From BRHc4a sp049323755 (GTDB lineage Bacteria; Bacillota; Desulfotomaculia; Desulfotomaculales; Desulfocucumaceae), in assembly GCA_049323755.1 (NCBI GenBank), contig JBMOPE010000006.1:62001-126000 (forward strand): DNA of 64,000 bases, written 5' to 3'. Position numbers and translations under genes: made by a program. The notes below the pieces were generated by a model, which searched no databases, had not been told where the DNA came from, and was given only the letters and a program-made list of their open reading frames with translations. Shown here piece by piece: positions 26,203 to 35,072 of this stretch. Position 1 is the stretch's first letter, and every line of letters begins with the position of its first letter.

Positions 26203-28629
26203 TTAACTCCTTAATCCCGCGCCCAACACTGTGTTAAGAGCCTCGGTAAGGGTGGCCACCTGGCTGTTTACCTCCTGGTCGGTCAGAGTTCTGTCCTCGG
26301 CCTGGAATTTAAGGGAAAAGGCCATACTCTGGAACCCCTTTGGCACCTGCTCACCCCTGTATATATCGAATAGCCTTACCTCCTGCAGGTATTTGCCCCC
26401 AGATTTTTTTATAGCCCTCATTATGTCCTGGGAAGGCACATCCTGTTTTACAACCAGGGCGAGGTCTCTATCTATTCCCGGGAATTTGGGAAGAGGCCTG
26501 TATTTTTTCGGCCTCCCGGAAAGATCGGCCACCGCGTCAAAATCTATCTCCATAGCTACCGCAGCCTTTGGAAGGTTGTAGTTTTCCAATACATCCGGAT
26601 GAATCTCTCCGGCCACTCCCAATACCGTTTCCCCGGCTATGACCCTGGCAGCTTTTCCGGGGTGGAAAAGACTGTGGGAGGTTTCTCTTTCGAAGGTGTA
26701 GCCTCTTAGGCCCACTTTTTCAAAGAGACTTTCCAGTAATCCCTTCATGTAATAAAAATCATAGGGCCGGCCGGGGCTGTTCCAGCCGAACTGGGTTTTT
26801 CCCATGGCAGCCACTGCCAGAACCGGCTTTTCCAGGGGCAGTGCCTCATTTTCCGAAGGAAGAAATATCCTTGCCAGTTCAAACACCGCCAGGTCCGATA
26901 TTCTCCGACTTGCATTTCTCTGGAGTATCTCCAGGATACCCGGCAGCAGCATAGTCCTCATCACTGACTGCTCCTCACTGAGCGGGTTCTGCAATTTAAG
27001 CACCTTTCTGAGGGAGCTGTCAGGGGGCAGAGCTGCCCTATCCAGGGTTGACGGGGAAGTAAAACTGTACGTTACTACCTCGTTTAAGCCCAGGCTCACC
27101 ATGCAGTCCTTTACCTCATCCTCCAGGGCCTGCCTGGAAGTGCGGGATCCCTCGGTGCTGGAGCCGTATGGCAGGGTGTATGGAATCCTGTTATATCCAT
27201 ACATCCTGGCCACTTCTTCTATCAGGTCCTCCTCCAGGGAAACATCCGGGCGGTGACTTGGCACCGTAACAAGTATTTCATCACCACCACCCTCACTTAC
27301 CCTGAATTCAAGACTTTTTAAAATCTGTACAGTTTCCTCGCGGGGAACTTCCACTCCCAAAACATACTCCACCCTGTCAGGCCTTAATACAACTGTTTTA
27401 GGTGAGTATTTGGAGGGATAATTATCTACAGCCCCTGGAGCCACCTCACCTGCCCCCAGTTCCACAAGCAGTCTGGCAGCCCTGTCCGCGGCCCTGAGGC
27501 AGCCATTAATATCCACACCTTTTTCAAATCTGGAAGAGGCCTCAGACCTCATTCCCAGCACCCTGGACGTTCTTCTTACGCTCACAGGATTAAAATAAGC
27601 AGACTCCAGCAAAACGTTAACAGTGTTTTCGGTAACCTCGGTAGCGAGTCCCCCCATTACTCCGGCAATGGCCACCGCACCGCCCGGGTCGGCAATAACC
27701 AGCATGTCCTGGCTGAGTTTTCTTTCATTCCCATCCAGGGTCACCATGGTTTCATTTTTCTCAGCCCGTCTGACAATTATATGACCATTTTTAAGTGTGT
27801 CATAGTCAAAGGCATGCAGGGGCTGCCCCAGCTCCATCATTACATAGTTAGTAATGTCCACAAGGTTGCTGATGGGCCGTACGCCTGCAGCCCTAAGCCT
27901 TTCCTGCATCCATCCCGGCGAAGGCCCTATCTTTATGTTTCTGAACAGCTTTGCCACGTAGCGCCCGCAAAGGTCGGGATCATTTATGTCTACCCTGGAC
28001 AGCCCCTCGATGCTATTACCTGTTTCGCTGACCGAAGTTTCAGGCATCTTCAGCTCTTCACCGGTCAGTGCCGCCACCTCACGGGCTACACCCACCATGG
28101 ACAGGCAGTCACCCCGGTTGGGTGTCAGCTCCAGCTCCAGGATAACATCATCAAGGCCTATAATTCCCTTAATGTCCTTCCCCAGGGGGGTATCAGGATC
28201 AAGAAGCATTATTCCGTGGGCCTGGTCCGGGGGCATTATACTGGTGTCCAGCCCCAACTCCTGCCCGGAGCAAAGCATTCCCCTTGACTCCACGCCCCTA
28301 AGCTTGGATTTTTTTATAACCAGCCCGCCGGCCAGCCGTGCTCCCTCCACCGCCACGGGTATTACGTGGCCCTCCATTACATTGGTGGCCCCGGTGACAA
28401 TCTGAATGTCTTCCCCTTCACCGACAGTTACCCGGCAAACCCTGAGCCTGTCGGCATTCGGATGGGGAGTAATCTCCAGTATTTTCCCGACATAAACTTT
28501 CTCTATACCTTCCCCCGGTTTTTCTATGCCTTCAACGGCAAGGCCCGCCATGGTAAGACGCTCAGCCAGTTCCTCAGGGGAAAGCGTTATATTTACATAT
28601 TCGCGCAGCCATTTTAACGAAACGCGCAT
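26203..28629 (-). CDS. pheT: phenylalanine--tRNA ligase beta subunit
   Basis: 808 residues, full length. Starts MRVSLKWLREYVN, then the tRNA-binding domain (YVGKILEITPHPNADRL), B3/B4 editing domain, B5 and a C-terminal ferredoxin-fold anticodon-binding domain (YRPLPKFPGIDRDLALVV). Works with PheS as a heterotetramer. GGAGG stands eight bases before ATG. It follows pheS on the minus strand with a CAGGAGA dyad element in the 220-bp gap, and is likely read from the pheS T-box transcript. Confidence 0.97.
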   Translation of the reverse strand: MRVSLKWLREYVNITLSPEELAERLTMAGLAVEGIEKPGEGIEKVYVGKILEITPHPNADRLRVCRVTVGEGEDIQIVTGATNVMEGHVIPVAVEGARLAGGLVIKKSKLRGVESRGMLCSGQELGLDTSIMPPDQAHGIMLLDPDTPLGKDIKGIIGLDDVILELELTPNRGDCLSMVGVAREVAALTGEELKMPETSVSETGNSIEGLSRVDINDPDLCGRYVAKLFRNIKIGPSPGWMQERLRAAGVRPISNLVDITNYVMMELGQPLHAFDYDTLKNGHIIVRRAEKNETMVTLDGNERKLSQDMLVIADPGGAVAIAGVMGGLATEVTENTVNVLLESAYFNPVSVRRTSRVLGMRSEASSRFEKGVDINGCLRAADRAARLLVELGAGEVAPGAVDNYPSKYSPKTVVLRPDRVEYVLGVEVPREETVQILKSLEFRVSEGGGDEILVTVPSHRPDVSLEEDLIEEVARMYGYNRIPYTLPYGSSTEGSRTSRQALEDEVKDCMVSLGLNEVVTYSFTSPSTLDRAALPPDSSLRKVLKLQNPLSEEQSVMRTMLLPGILEILQRNASRRISDLAVFELARIFLPSENEALPLEKPVLAVAAMGKTQFGWNSPGRPYDFYYMKGLLESLFEKVGLRGYTFERETSHSLFHPGKAARVIAGETVLGVAGEIHPDVLENYNLPKAAVAMEIDFDAVADLSGRPKKYRPLPKFPGIDRDLALVVKQDVPSQDIMRAIKKSGGKYLQEVRLFDIYRGEQVPKGFQSMAFSLKFQAEDRTLTDQEVNSQVATLTEALNTVLGAGLRS

Positions 28630-28664
28630 TCACGTTACCTCCATACTTATATGAATTACTTAAT

Positions 28665-28844
28665 GGTCAGGAGACAGGAGACAGGAGGTTTGTATGCCCG
28701 ACTTTAAGGTTAATTAACAATTTCCACAAAGAAACGTAGAAAAACTTATAGATTTATCTAGTCCTTTCAGTCAACCCCTGTATTAGTCCAATAAGGAATG
28801 CCCTGTCCAACTCCTGTCTCCTGTATTCTGTCTCCTGTCTCCTG
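28665..28844. repeat. CAGGAGA-heptad dyad element between pheS and pheT
   Basis: The left arm GGTCAGGAGACAGGAGACAG (28665 on) and right arm CTCCTGTCTCC... (28810-28844) are complementary tandem heptads. The right arm ends within six bases of the pheS stop codon (28850). It would lie inside the pheST transcript as a long hairpin. Confidence 0.75.
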
Positions 28845-28849
28845 TTTTT

Positions 28850-29872
28850 TTAGAATTGTGCCAGAAAGCGCATATCATTATCAAACAACAGCCTCATATC
28901 ATCCAGGTTATATTTAAGCATAGTTATGCGCTCAACCCCCATTCCGAAGGCAAAGCCTGTAACCTCGGAGGAATTATACCCGGACATTTCCAGGACTCTG
29001 GGGTGAACCATACCGCACCCCAATATTTCAAGCCAACCTGTATGGGAGCAAACCCTGCAGCCCTTCCCCCCGCACATTCCGCAGGAAATATCCACCTCGG
29101 CGCTGGGCTCGGTAAATGGAAAATAGCTGGGCCTGAATCTTGTCCTGGTATCGGGGCCAAACATTTTCTGGGCAAAGACCTGAAGAATCCCCCGCAAATC
29201 TGCAAAGGTCACCCTTTTGTCTACCAAAAGCCCCTCTATCTGATGAAACATAGGTGAGTGGGTGGCATCATCATCCCGCCTGTACACCTTGCCCGGTGCA
29301 ATTATTTTCACTGGCAGAGAAGGAGCGGTGCGTTCCATCGTCCTCACCTGAACCGGGGAGGTGTGAGTCCTTAAAAGGGTTTCCGGTGTTATAAAAAAGG
29401 TATCCTGCATATCCCTGGCCGGGTGATCCTTGGGCAAATTCAGAGCTTCAAAATTGTAATAGTCCATCTCTATTTCCGGTCCCTCAGCTATGGTAAAGCC
29501 AAGGCCAAGAAAAATATCTTCAACCATTCTGGTAACAGCGGTAAGGGGATGGAGTCTTCCCAGGCTAAACACTGTTCCCGGGAGGGTTATGTCGATACTT
29601 TCCTCCGACAGCTTTTGCTTTCTAAGGCTTTCTTTAAGCTGGGCCATCCGGCTGTCCAGTTGGCTTTCAATCTCCAGCCGCACCTTGTTGGCGATCTGGC
29701 CTATCCTCGGCCTCTCTTCCGGGCTAAAGGCCGACATTCCCCGCAAAACCCCTGTAAGCTCACCTTTTTTTCCAAGGTATTTGACCCTTAATTCGTTAAG
29801 ATCTTCCAGGCTGACTGATTTAGACATTTCTTCAATTGCCCTGGACTGAATGTCATTAAGCTTCTGTTCCAA
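28850..29872 (-). CDS. pheS: phenylalanine--tRNA ligase alpha subunit
   Basis: About 340 residues. TTG at 29872 is preferred because GGGAG lies eight bases upstream; GTG at 29881 in the same frame overlaps that site. Class II motifs: HPARDMQDTFF, LLRTHTSPVQVR, GKVYRRDDDATHSP, FHQIEGLLVD, and FGMGVERITMLKY near the end. Controlled by the T-box leader upstream. Confidence 0.96.
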   Translation of the reverse strand: MEQKLNDIQSRAIEEMSKSVSLEDLNELRVKYLGKKGELTGVLRGMSAFSPEERPRIGQIANKVRLEIESQLDSRMAQLKESLRKQKLSEESIDITLPGTVFSLGRLHPLTAVTRMVEDIFLGLGFTIAEGPEIEMDYYNFEALNLPKDHPARDMQDTFFITPETLLRTHTSPVQVRTMERTAPSLPVKIIAPGKVYRRDDDATHSPMFHQIEGLLVDKRVTFADLRGILQVFAQKMFGPDTRTRFRPSYFPFTEPSAEVDISCGMCGGKGCRVCSHTGWLEILGCGMVHPRVLEMSGYNSSEVTGFAFGMGVERITMLKYNLDDMRLLFDNDMRFLAQF

Positions 29873-29944
29873 TTCTCTCACTCCCTGTATGCGTTGAAAG
29901 TATATATAAGCTTTTCATGATTACCAAGAATATTTTTTTATAAA

Positions 29945-30235
29945 ATAAAAAATCGCCCCCATAAGGGACGAATTTTTCGCGGTACCACCCTAGTTGTTTG
30001 CTGCCAGCAAAACCTCTTGCCCGGGTAAAAAAATAACATTAAAATTTACCCGCTCCCGGATAACGGAGGGAGACCGGCGACACCTACTGATGAAATCCTC
30101 TTCACTTTCAGCTGCGGTTCAGGGGTGAATTCATGAGGACCGCCTGACCCGAAAGAGCTTTCAGTCACGGCTCTTCCTCCCTGGTGGGGGCCAATCCCCT
30201 TACTATTCCCCTTCATTACCTTTAACGGTTATATT
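29945..30235 (-). promoter_or_regulatory. T-box leader (Phe) of pheST
   Basis: On the minus strand the T-box core AGGGTGGTACCGCG (complement at 29978-29991) pairs with tRNA-acceptor-sensing sequence, followed by a terminator CGTCCC-TTAT-GGGGGCG and T-run (from 29970 down). In the Stem I region GAATTCACC offers TTC (30127-30129) as Phe specifier codon. Uncharged tRNA-Phe would favour antitermination. A possible promoter is TTGTTT-17-TATAAT with -10 at 30372-30377. The remaining plus-strand side, 30380-30586, shows no gene. Confidence 0.9.
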
Positions 30236-30586
30236 TCAATGTAAAGCCATCTTTCTATACAGTATATATGCACTGACAGAACCTGTGGCTTCGAACAGCC
30301 TCCAAAAAAATTCGGCGGTTAAAAACATTTAACCACAACCTTTCAATCTTTTTTGGGACCCTTCGCGTCTGATTATATCACAAGAAAAACCTTAAAACAA
30401 GGAACTTTCCCCAAAAAAACCCCTCAGCGTTAGCAATTTTACTGCCAGAAAACACTGTTGCCAATAAAAAACTTTCCGGTTCCAAACCGCATTCTTCCCG
30501 TATGCCGGACTTTGACGCCAACAACCTGTCATATCCTGGTTCCAATAGTAATATATAGTATTGATTTCCATTCCGGGGGTATTATT

Positions 30587-31915
30587 ATGCTGTTTAAAAT
30601 TACCTATGCCCAGATAAGGATTTTTGTGCTGACAACATTGACTCTCCTTGCAGTGTGGCTGTTCATGGGACACTACGCCAGGTTTGAAATAATCGACACC
30701 GGCACCGGGGGCAAGGTCATGGTCAATGTATCATTCCTGGCTCCCATGAACAGAGGAAAAGCTGTTCAGCGTCTGGAAATAACCGGTGAAGTTCCGGGTA
30801 GAAATGTCGCCTATAATACCACCTGGCTTTCCAGGAACACCGTTCAGATAATAATAGACGAATCGGATTTCCCACGGGGACTGGAATACAAAATAGTTTT
30901 TAAAAAGGCCCCTGCACTGATTCCTCCTTTTACGGTCTCAGTGCAAAAAAATATAAGGCAAAGCCTTCCCCCGGAGGTTATAGGCCTTAGTCCCGCCAGT
31001 AATGTTCCCACAACAGGGCCACTGGTACTTATTCTCAACACTCCGGTAGATCCCGGGAGCTTTGAAAAACATGTTAACACTGACGCACCGGGTAAATTCA
31101 CCCCGCAAACCATTACCGAAGAGGGAAAAGAGCCCCGCTATGATTACAGCCGTTGGGTCTTATCCCCGCTAAAAAGGTTTAAGAACAGTACAAGTTACAG
31201 GGTTATAATTTCACCCGGCCTTCAGGGCACCGGAGGGGGATTGGCGGAAAAAGGGGCAGAGATTATTTTTACAACTGCCCCTGCACTTGAAGCTACTGAA
31301 ATATACCCCCGCCCCTTCTCGCCCAGCATTTGGCTAAGCCGTGATATAACCGTTACCACAAACCATGCCCTCAAGGAAGCCAAAATCATGGTAAACGGTA
31401 TTAATGGAAATGTTTCTGTTAAGGGAAATACCGCAGTCTTTAACCCTTATGACCTTTTTCTCCCCTCCAAGGAATACAAAGTATCCCTTGACCTGGTTTC
31501 GGAATACGGAGAACGCCTGAAAAAGGAATTTACTTTCGGCACTACAAATCTTGGGAACCAGCGCTGGATTGGCATAAAAGCGGGTAATCCCTGCAATTTG
31601 AAGATTTATGAAGGGAACAAACCCCTTAAAAGCTTCCAGGGATGGCTGTCACTGTCCAACGAGGCGATTCCCAAAGTTACCATGTATGAAATAAAAAGGG
31701 GGTCAACCTGGGAATATTACCCTGAAGACCCATCTCCCGTAAAATATTTAAGACTGAACGCCGATATAATGCTACACCACATGAAGGCAGGCGAGGCCCA
31801 TAATCACCGCCTGCTTGGGCTTCCGCCAAGTTTCGGCTGCATTTTGCTAAACAGGGATGACATGGACTGGATACTGAACAATGTGCCAGAAAAATGTATG
31901 GTTATAGTACATTAG
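30587..31915 (+). CDS. membrane-anchored Ig-like protein with degenerate L,D-transpeptidase (YkuD-like) C-terminus
   Basis: 442 residues from ATG at 30587, seven bases after GGGGG; an upstream TTG frame is not needed. An N-terminal membrane helix (~11-27) anchors an extracellular part with two Big_5/Ig-like stretches (PPEVIGLSPASNVPTTGPL; ATEIYPRPFSPSIWLSRDIT). The end, GLPPSFGCILLNRDDMDWIL, resembles the YkuD active-site block SHGCIRxxxxD but has Phe for His before GC and Leu for Arg after it. The nucleophilic Cys is kept. Role in cell-wall cross-linking is uncertain. It is alone on the plus strand between pheS and a VOC gene. Confidence 0.65.
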   Translation: MLFKITYAQIRIFVLTTLTLLAVWLFMGHYARFEIIDTGTGGKVMVNVSFLAPMNRGKAVQRLEITGEVPGRNVAYNTTWLSRNTVQIIIDESDFPRGLEYKIVFKKAPALIPPFTVSVQKNIRQSLPPEVIGLSPASNVPTTGPLVLILNTPVDPGSFEKHVNTDAPGKFTPQTITEEGKEPRYDYSRWVLSPLKRFKNSTSYRVIISPGLQGTGGGLAEKGAEIIFTTAPALEATEIYPRPFSPSIWLSRDITVTTNHALKEAKIMVNGINGNVSVKGNTAVFNPYDLFLPSKEYKVSLDLVSEYGERLKKEFTFGTTNLGNQRWIGIKAGNPCNLKIYEGNKPLKSFQGWLSLSNEAIPKVTMYEIKRGSTWEYYPEDPSPVKYLRLNADIMLHHMKAGEAHNHRLLGLPPSFGCILLNRDDMDWILNNVPEKCMVIVH

Positions 31916-32103
31916 GGCAGGAATTAGGAATTGGGAATTGGGAATTGGGGGGATGGGATTGTGTAACACCAATTCCGATTTCCGTTTCCCTATTCCGGAC
32001 CCGTGAAAAATTTAACTTTGATAGGTAATTTGTTATGTTATTTCATAAAGCCATAATACCAATCTCCAATCCCTAATTCCTAATTCCCAATTCCCAATTC
32101 CGG
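31916..32103. repeat. GGAATTG-heptad dyad element
   Basis: The left arm starts directly after the TAG stop of the preceding gene with GGCAGGAATTAGGAATTGGG; the right arm (32062-32103) is the complement and ends AATTCCGGACTC, close to the VOC stop at 32112. Non-coding centre. It could serve as a terminator for two converging genes. Confidence 0.75.
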
Positions 32104-32111
32104 ACTCATAG

Positions 32112-32579
32112 CTATTTCTTCCAATTCTGAATCTCTATAAAATTTCCTTCCGGGTCTTTTGCATATACCGCTGTTAATAAGCCAACACCCTGGTACTCTT
32201 TTCTGACTATTTCCCCAATCTTTTCCCCACCATGTTCTATTAACTTATTCAGCGTTTCTTCCACCGAATCTGCATGAAAGGCTATGTGTCCAAAACCCTG
32301 ATGGTTAATTTGAGTCTCACTGCAAGGATGGTTATCCGGCTGGTATTGAAAAATTTCCAAAGTGGGCCCGTTTTCGTATCCCGGTAAACTGAGGTGGATT
32401 CCTCTTATCCTGACATTTTTAATATTGGTCATCCTGTCAATCCACTCACCTGAGAGATCTCTTTCAGGATAAACAGGTGTGCAGTTAAAAACATTGATAT
32501 AAAAATCGGATAGCCTTTTCCAGTCCCTGGCAACAATATTTGTATGAACGTATTTAATATCATTGCCCAAATTAATCAT
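32112..32579 (-). CDS. VOC (glyoxalase/bleomycin-resistance) superfamily protein
   Basis: 155 residues with paired beta-alpha-beta modules: KYVHTNIVARDWKRLSDFY at the N-terminus and GFGHIAFHADSVEETLNKL, then YAKDPEGNFIEIQ with the terminal metal-ligand Glu. It probably binds a small metal-chelated substrate; specificity cannot be told. The ATG at 32579 has GGGGG almost adjacent; TTG at 32570 has better spacing and may be the true start. Confidence 0.82.
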   Translation of the reverse strand: MINLGNDIKYVHTNIVARDWKRLSDFYINVFNCTPVYPERDLSGEWIDRMTNIKNVRIRGIHLSLPGYENGPTLEIFQYQPDNHPCSETQINHQGFGHIAFHADSVEETLNKLIEHGGEKIGEIVRKEYQGVGLLTAVYAKDPEGNFIEIQNWKK

Positions 32580-32615
32580 TCCCCCTTACCTGCACCATCT
32601 TTGAATTTTTTTAAG

Positions 32616-33446
32616 TTAATTATCATCCCTCTGCCTGAACGCCTCGTAAAGCATTACTGACGCTGCCACCGCCGCGTTGAGCGACTCGGACTGTCCCGGC
32701 ATCGGTATGGTAGCCTTTTCATGAGGGTAAGAAAAAAGTTCACGGGATGGTCCGTCGGCCTCACTTCCCACTACCAGGGCAAGAGGCGGCTTAAGATTCA
32801 ACCTGTTAATGGGAACTCCCCCTTCCGGAACGCCCACCAGCAGCGCTATCCCCTTTTCTGCCAGCCTGTCATACAAGGTGGCAGGGTCGGCATTATTCAC
32901 TACAGGAAGGTGAAAAACAGACCCCATTGTTGCCCTGAGAGACTTGCTGTTGTATAAATCCACAGTTCCGGTGGTAAGTAATGCCCCATGTGATCCGAAT
33001 GCATCTGCGCTTCTTATGATAGTGCCCAGATTGCCGGGATCACTTACTCCGTCCACCACCACAACAAGTTTGTTATGGCCAAAACCCGTATGAGGCCTGT
33101 CCTTAAAAATATCCTCCATCCCCCATTCCCTCATTCTGCAAAGGGCCAAAACTCCCTGGGGGGTTTCCGTGGAAGCCAGCTCTCTCATAAGTTTATCATT
33201 AACGATTATTCTATTTATTCCAAGGCTTTGGGAGGCTGAAGCCAGGTCATCCCCACGTCCGGATTCACTAAGGCCCGGTGTAAAAATTAGGTTCTCAACG
33301 GGCCAACCTGACTTAATAGCCTCTTCAACAAACCTGATCCCCTCGATAACAAACCTTCCCTCACTCTCTCTGAATTTTCTTCTTTTCAGCTTCATGAGGT
33401 ATTTTATCAAAGGGTTCTGCATACTTGTAACAGGTTCCATAAACAT
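32616..33446 (-). CDS. TrmH/RlmB-family RNA 2'-O-methyltransferase
   Basis: 276 residues. N-terminal substrate-binding domain (MKLKRRKFRESEGRFVIEG) and SPOUT knot with the three motifs: VVVDGVSDPGNLGTIIRSAD, LVVGSEADGPSREL and IPMPGQSESLNAAVAASVML. These transfer methyl from SAM to rRNA or tRNA ribose. It follows infC-rpmI-rplT on the same strand, the usual Firmicute position of such a gene. ATG has GGAG nine bases upstream. Confidence 0.92.
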   Translation of the reverse strand: MFMEPVTSMQNPLIKYLMKLKRRKFRESEGRFVIEGIRFVEEAIKSGWPVENLIFTPGLSESGRGDDLASASQSLGINRIIVNDKLMRELASTETPQGVLALCRMREWGMEDIFKDRPHTGFGHNKLVVVVDGVSDPGNLGTIIRSADAFGSHGALLTTGTVDLYNSKSLRATMGSVFHLPVVNNADPATLYDRLAEKGIALLVGVPEGGVPINRLNLKPPLALVVGSEADGPSRELFSYPHEKATIPMPGQSESLNAAVAASVMLYEAFRQRDDN

Positions 33447-33526
33447 TCACCATGTCTCCTATATAATAAAAGACTGCTGACCTTACTAGTGTCAACAGTC
33501 TAAAATATTTATATCAGAAACGCAGA

Positions 33527-33880
33527 CTACTGTTTTGCCCTGGCCACTTCCACAAGCTGACCAAAAGCATTGGCATCGTTTACTGCCATGTCTGCCAGCA
33601 TCTTACGGTTTATAGCTACACCAGCCTGCTTGAGGCCGTTCATGAACTTACTATAGGACATTCCATTCATCCTTGCTGCGGCGTTAATACGTGCAATCCA
33701 AAGCTTACGAAATTCCCGCTTCTTGTTTCTCCTGTCCCTGTATGCATATGCAAGAGATTTCAGAAGCTGCATGCTGGCAACCCTGTAAAGTTTGCTCTTA
33801 GATCCTCTGTAACCTTTGGCAAGCTTAAGTACTTTCCTATGTCTATTACGTGAAACCACACTGCTCTTCGCCCGTGGCAT
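33527..33880 (-). CDS. rplT: 50S ribosomal protein L20
   Basis: 117 residues with the typical basic start (MPRAKSSVVSRNRHRKVLKL) and LAYAYRDRRNKKREFRKLWIARINAA. Third gene of infC-rpmI-rplT; in Bacillus L20 represses the operon by binding its leader, and an attenuator-like hairpin is seen ahead of infC here. Confidence 0.98.
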   Translation of the reverse strand: MPRAKSSVVSRNRHRKVLKLAKGYRGSKSKLYRVASMQLLKSLAYAYRDRRNKKREFRKLWIARINAAARMNGMSYSKFMNGLKQAGVAINRKMLADMAVNDANAFGQLVEVARAKQ

Positions 33881-33917
33881 AAATACCCCTCCTTACATCT
33901 TCTGCAAAAATTATTAC

Positions 33918-34115
33918 TTATAGATAAGGCAGAATTCTTTCCAGCTTCTTCTGATCAGTTTCATGAACCACTACTGATTTTCTCAGATTTCTTTTCCTTT
34001 TGGGAGATTTTTTCCCAAGTATGTGACTGTGAAAGGCATGGGATCCTTTAAATTTGCCGGTACCAGTCTTTTTAAATCTTTTAGCGGCACCCCGGTGCGT
34101 CTTGATTTTTGGCAT
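33918..34115 (-). CDS. rpmI: 50S ribosomal protein L35
   Basis: 65 residues, basic, PKIKTHRGAAKRFKKTGTGK and LRKSVVVHETDQKKLERILPYL. Normal length and place between infC and rplT; short gaps indicate co-transcription. Confidence 0.98.
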   Translation of the reverse strand: MPKIKTHRGAAKRFKKTGTGKFKGSHAFHSHILGKKSPKRKRNLRKSVVVHETDQKKLERILPYL

Positions 34116-34132
34116 CGTGCGAAATCTCCTCT

Positions 34133-34657
34133 CTAGTCCTGTTTTATATCCTGCTTTGGTGAAAGTATCATTATCATGTTCTTACCCTCAAGCTTGGGCT
34201 GTCTTTCCACGTTGCAGAGGTCTTTCAGCTCTTCTGCCATCCTTATAAGTATTTGCTTTCCAAGCTGGGTATGAACGATCTCACGGCCACGGAAGACCAT
34301 AGTCGCCTTCACTTTGTCCCCCTCTTTAAGGAACCGGATGCCATTTTTCACCTTCACGTAGAAATCATGGTCCTCTATATTGGGCCGCATTTTAATTTCT
34401 TTAATTTCAATAATCTTTTGTTTCTTTTTGGCTTCTTTTTCCCTCTTGCTCTGCTCGTACTTATATTTTCCAAAATCCATAATCCGGCAAACGGGAGGTT
34501 TGGCCTGAGGTGCAATTTCTACAAGATCAAGCTGCTTTTCCTCGGCAATTCTCATTGCCTCCCGGGTAGGCATAATGCCAAGCTGGTTACCGTCGCTGTC
34601 GACCACCCTAATTTCCCGCACACGGATTTCTTCATTAATACGAAAATCTTTGGAAAT
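34133..34657 (-). CDS. infC: translation initiation factor IF-3, with ATT start
   Basis: 174 residues if translation begins at ATT (34655-34657), which lies six bases after GGAGGTG; the longer ATG/GTG-started frame to 34834 runs through the leader terminator and is rejected. Sequence begins ISKDFRINEEIRVREIRVVD, normal IF-3 start, with both domains and the C-terminal KMRPNIEDHDFYVKV. An AUU start is a conserved autoregulatory feature of infC, because IF-3 discriminates against it. First gene of the operon. Confidence 0.96.
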   Translation of the reverse strand: MSKDFRINEEIRVREIRVVDSDGNQLGIMPTREAMRIAEEKQLDLVEIAPQAKPPVCRIMDFGKYKYEQSKREKEAKKKQKIIEIKEIKMRPNIEDHDFYVKVKNGIRFLKEGDKVKATMVFRGREIVHTQLGKQILIRMAEELKDLCNVERQPKLEGKNMIMILSPKQDIKQD

Positions 34658-34664
34658 ATATATC

Positions 34665-34840
34665 ACCTCCGAAATATAAAAAGCGGGTACACCACCCGCT
34701 GAAAAAAACAAAAGAAAAAAACAACATAAGATTGATTTTCTTTTGAATGTAATTACCAGGCGAACAGCTATTTGCGTTGCCGGGTGAGAAGCGGGATGGC
34801 TTCTACTTTTGTCTAAGCATAAGAATTTTAGCATATCTTT
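34665..34840 (-). promoter_or_regulatory. infC-operon leader with attenuator hairpin (L20-leader type)
   Basis: On the minus strand a terminator-like hairpin AGCGGGT-GGTGT-ACCCGCT (34682-34700) with T-run ends just before the infC Shine-Dalgarno site. This is the place of the L20-responsive leader in Firmicutes. Upstream pairing partners were not resolved by eye. Confidence 0.6.
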
Positions 34841-34863
34841 CTTGTACAGTCAAGAACTTAATG

Positions 34864-35049
34864 CTTAAAAGCATTGTATAGGGTCAGGAGACAGGAGACT
34901 GCTAACAGGCATTGCTTTCAGGTCGGGAGACAGGAGACAGGAGTTTTGCATGAAAAGCTATACGGTCAATGTATGCAAAAGGACATATCAGAAATGCCCC
35001 GGCTTCTCCTGTCTCCTATCTCCTGTCTACTGTCTACTGTCTCCTGTCC
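34864..35049. repeat. CAGGAGA-heptad dyad element
   Basis: Left arms at 34879-34899 and 34920-34944 (GGTCAGGAGACAGGAGACT and GTCGGGAGACAGGAGACAGG), right arm at 35003-35048 of complementary CTCCTGTCTCC units with TACTGTC variants. It is preceded by AAAGCATTGTATAG, similar to the flanks of other elements. Lies between infC and the thrS stop. Confidence 0.7.
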
Positions 35050-35072
35050 CCATAGCAAGGCCTATGAGTTGA

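Noticed and set aside
30392..30673. 93-residue minus-strand frame
   Set aside because: It overlaps the start of the YkuD-like gene and the T-box promoter region, has no ribosome site and no family resemblance.
34658..34834. N-terminal extension of IF-3
   Set aside because: It translates the leader and its terminator hairpin; the ATT start fits family and ribosome site.
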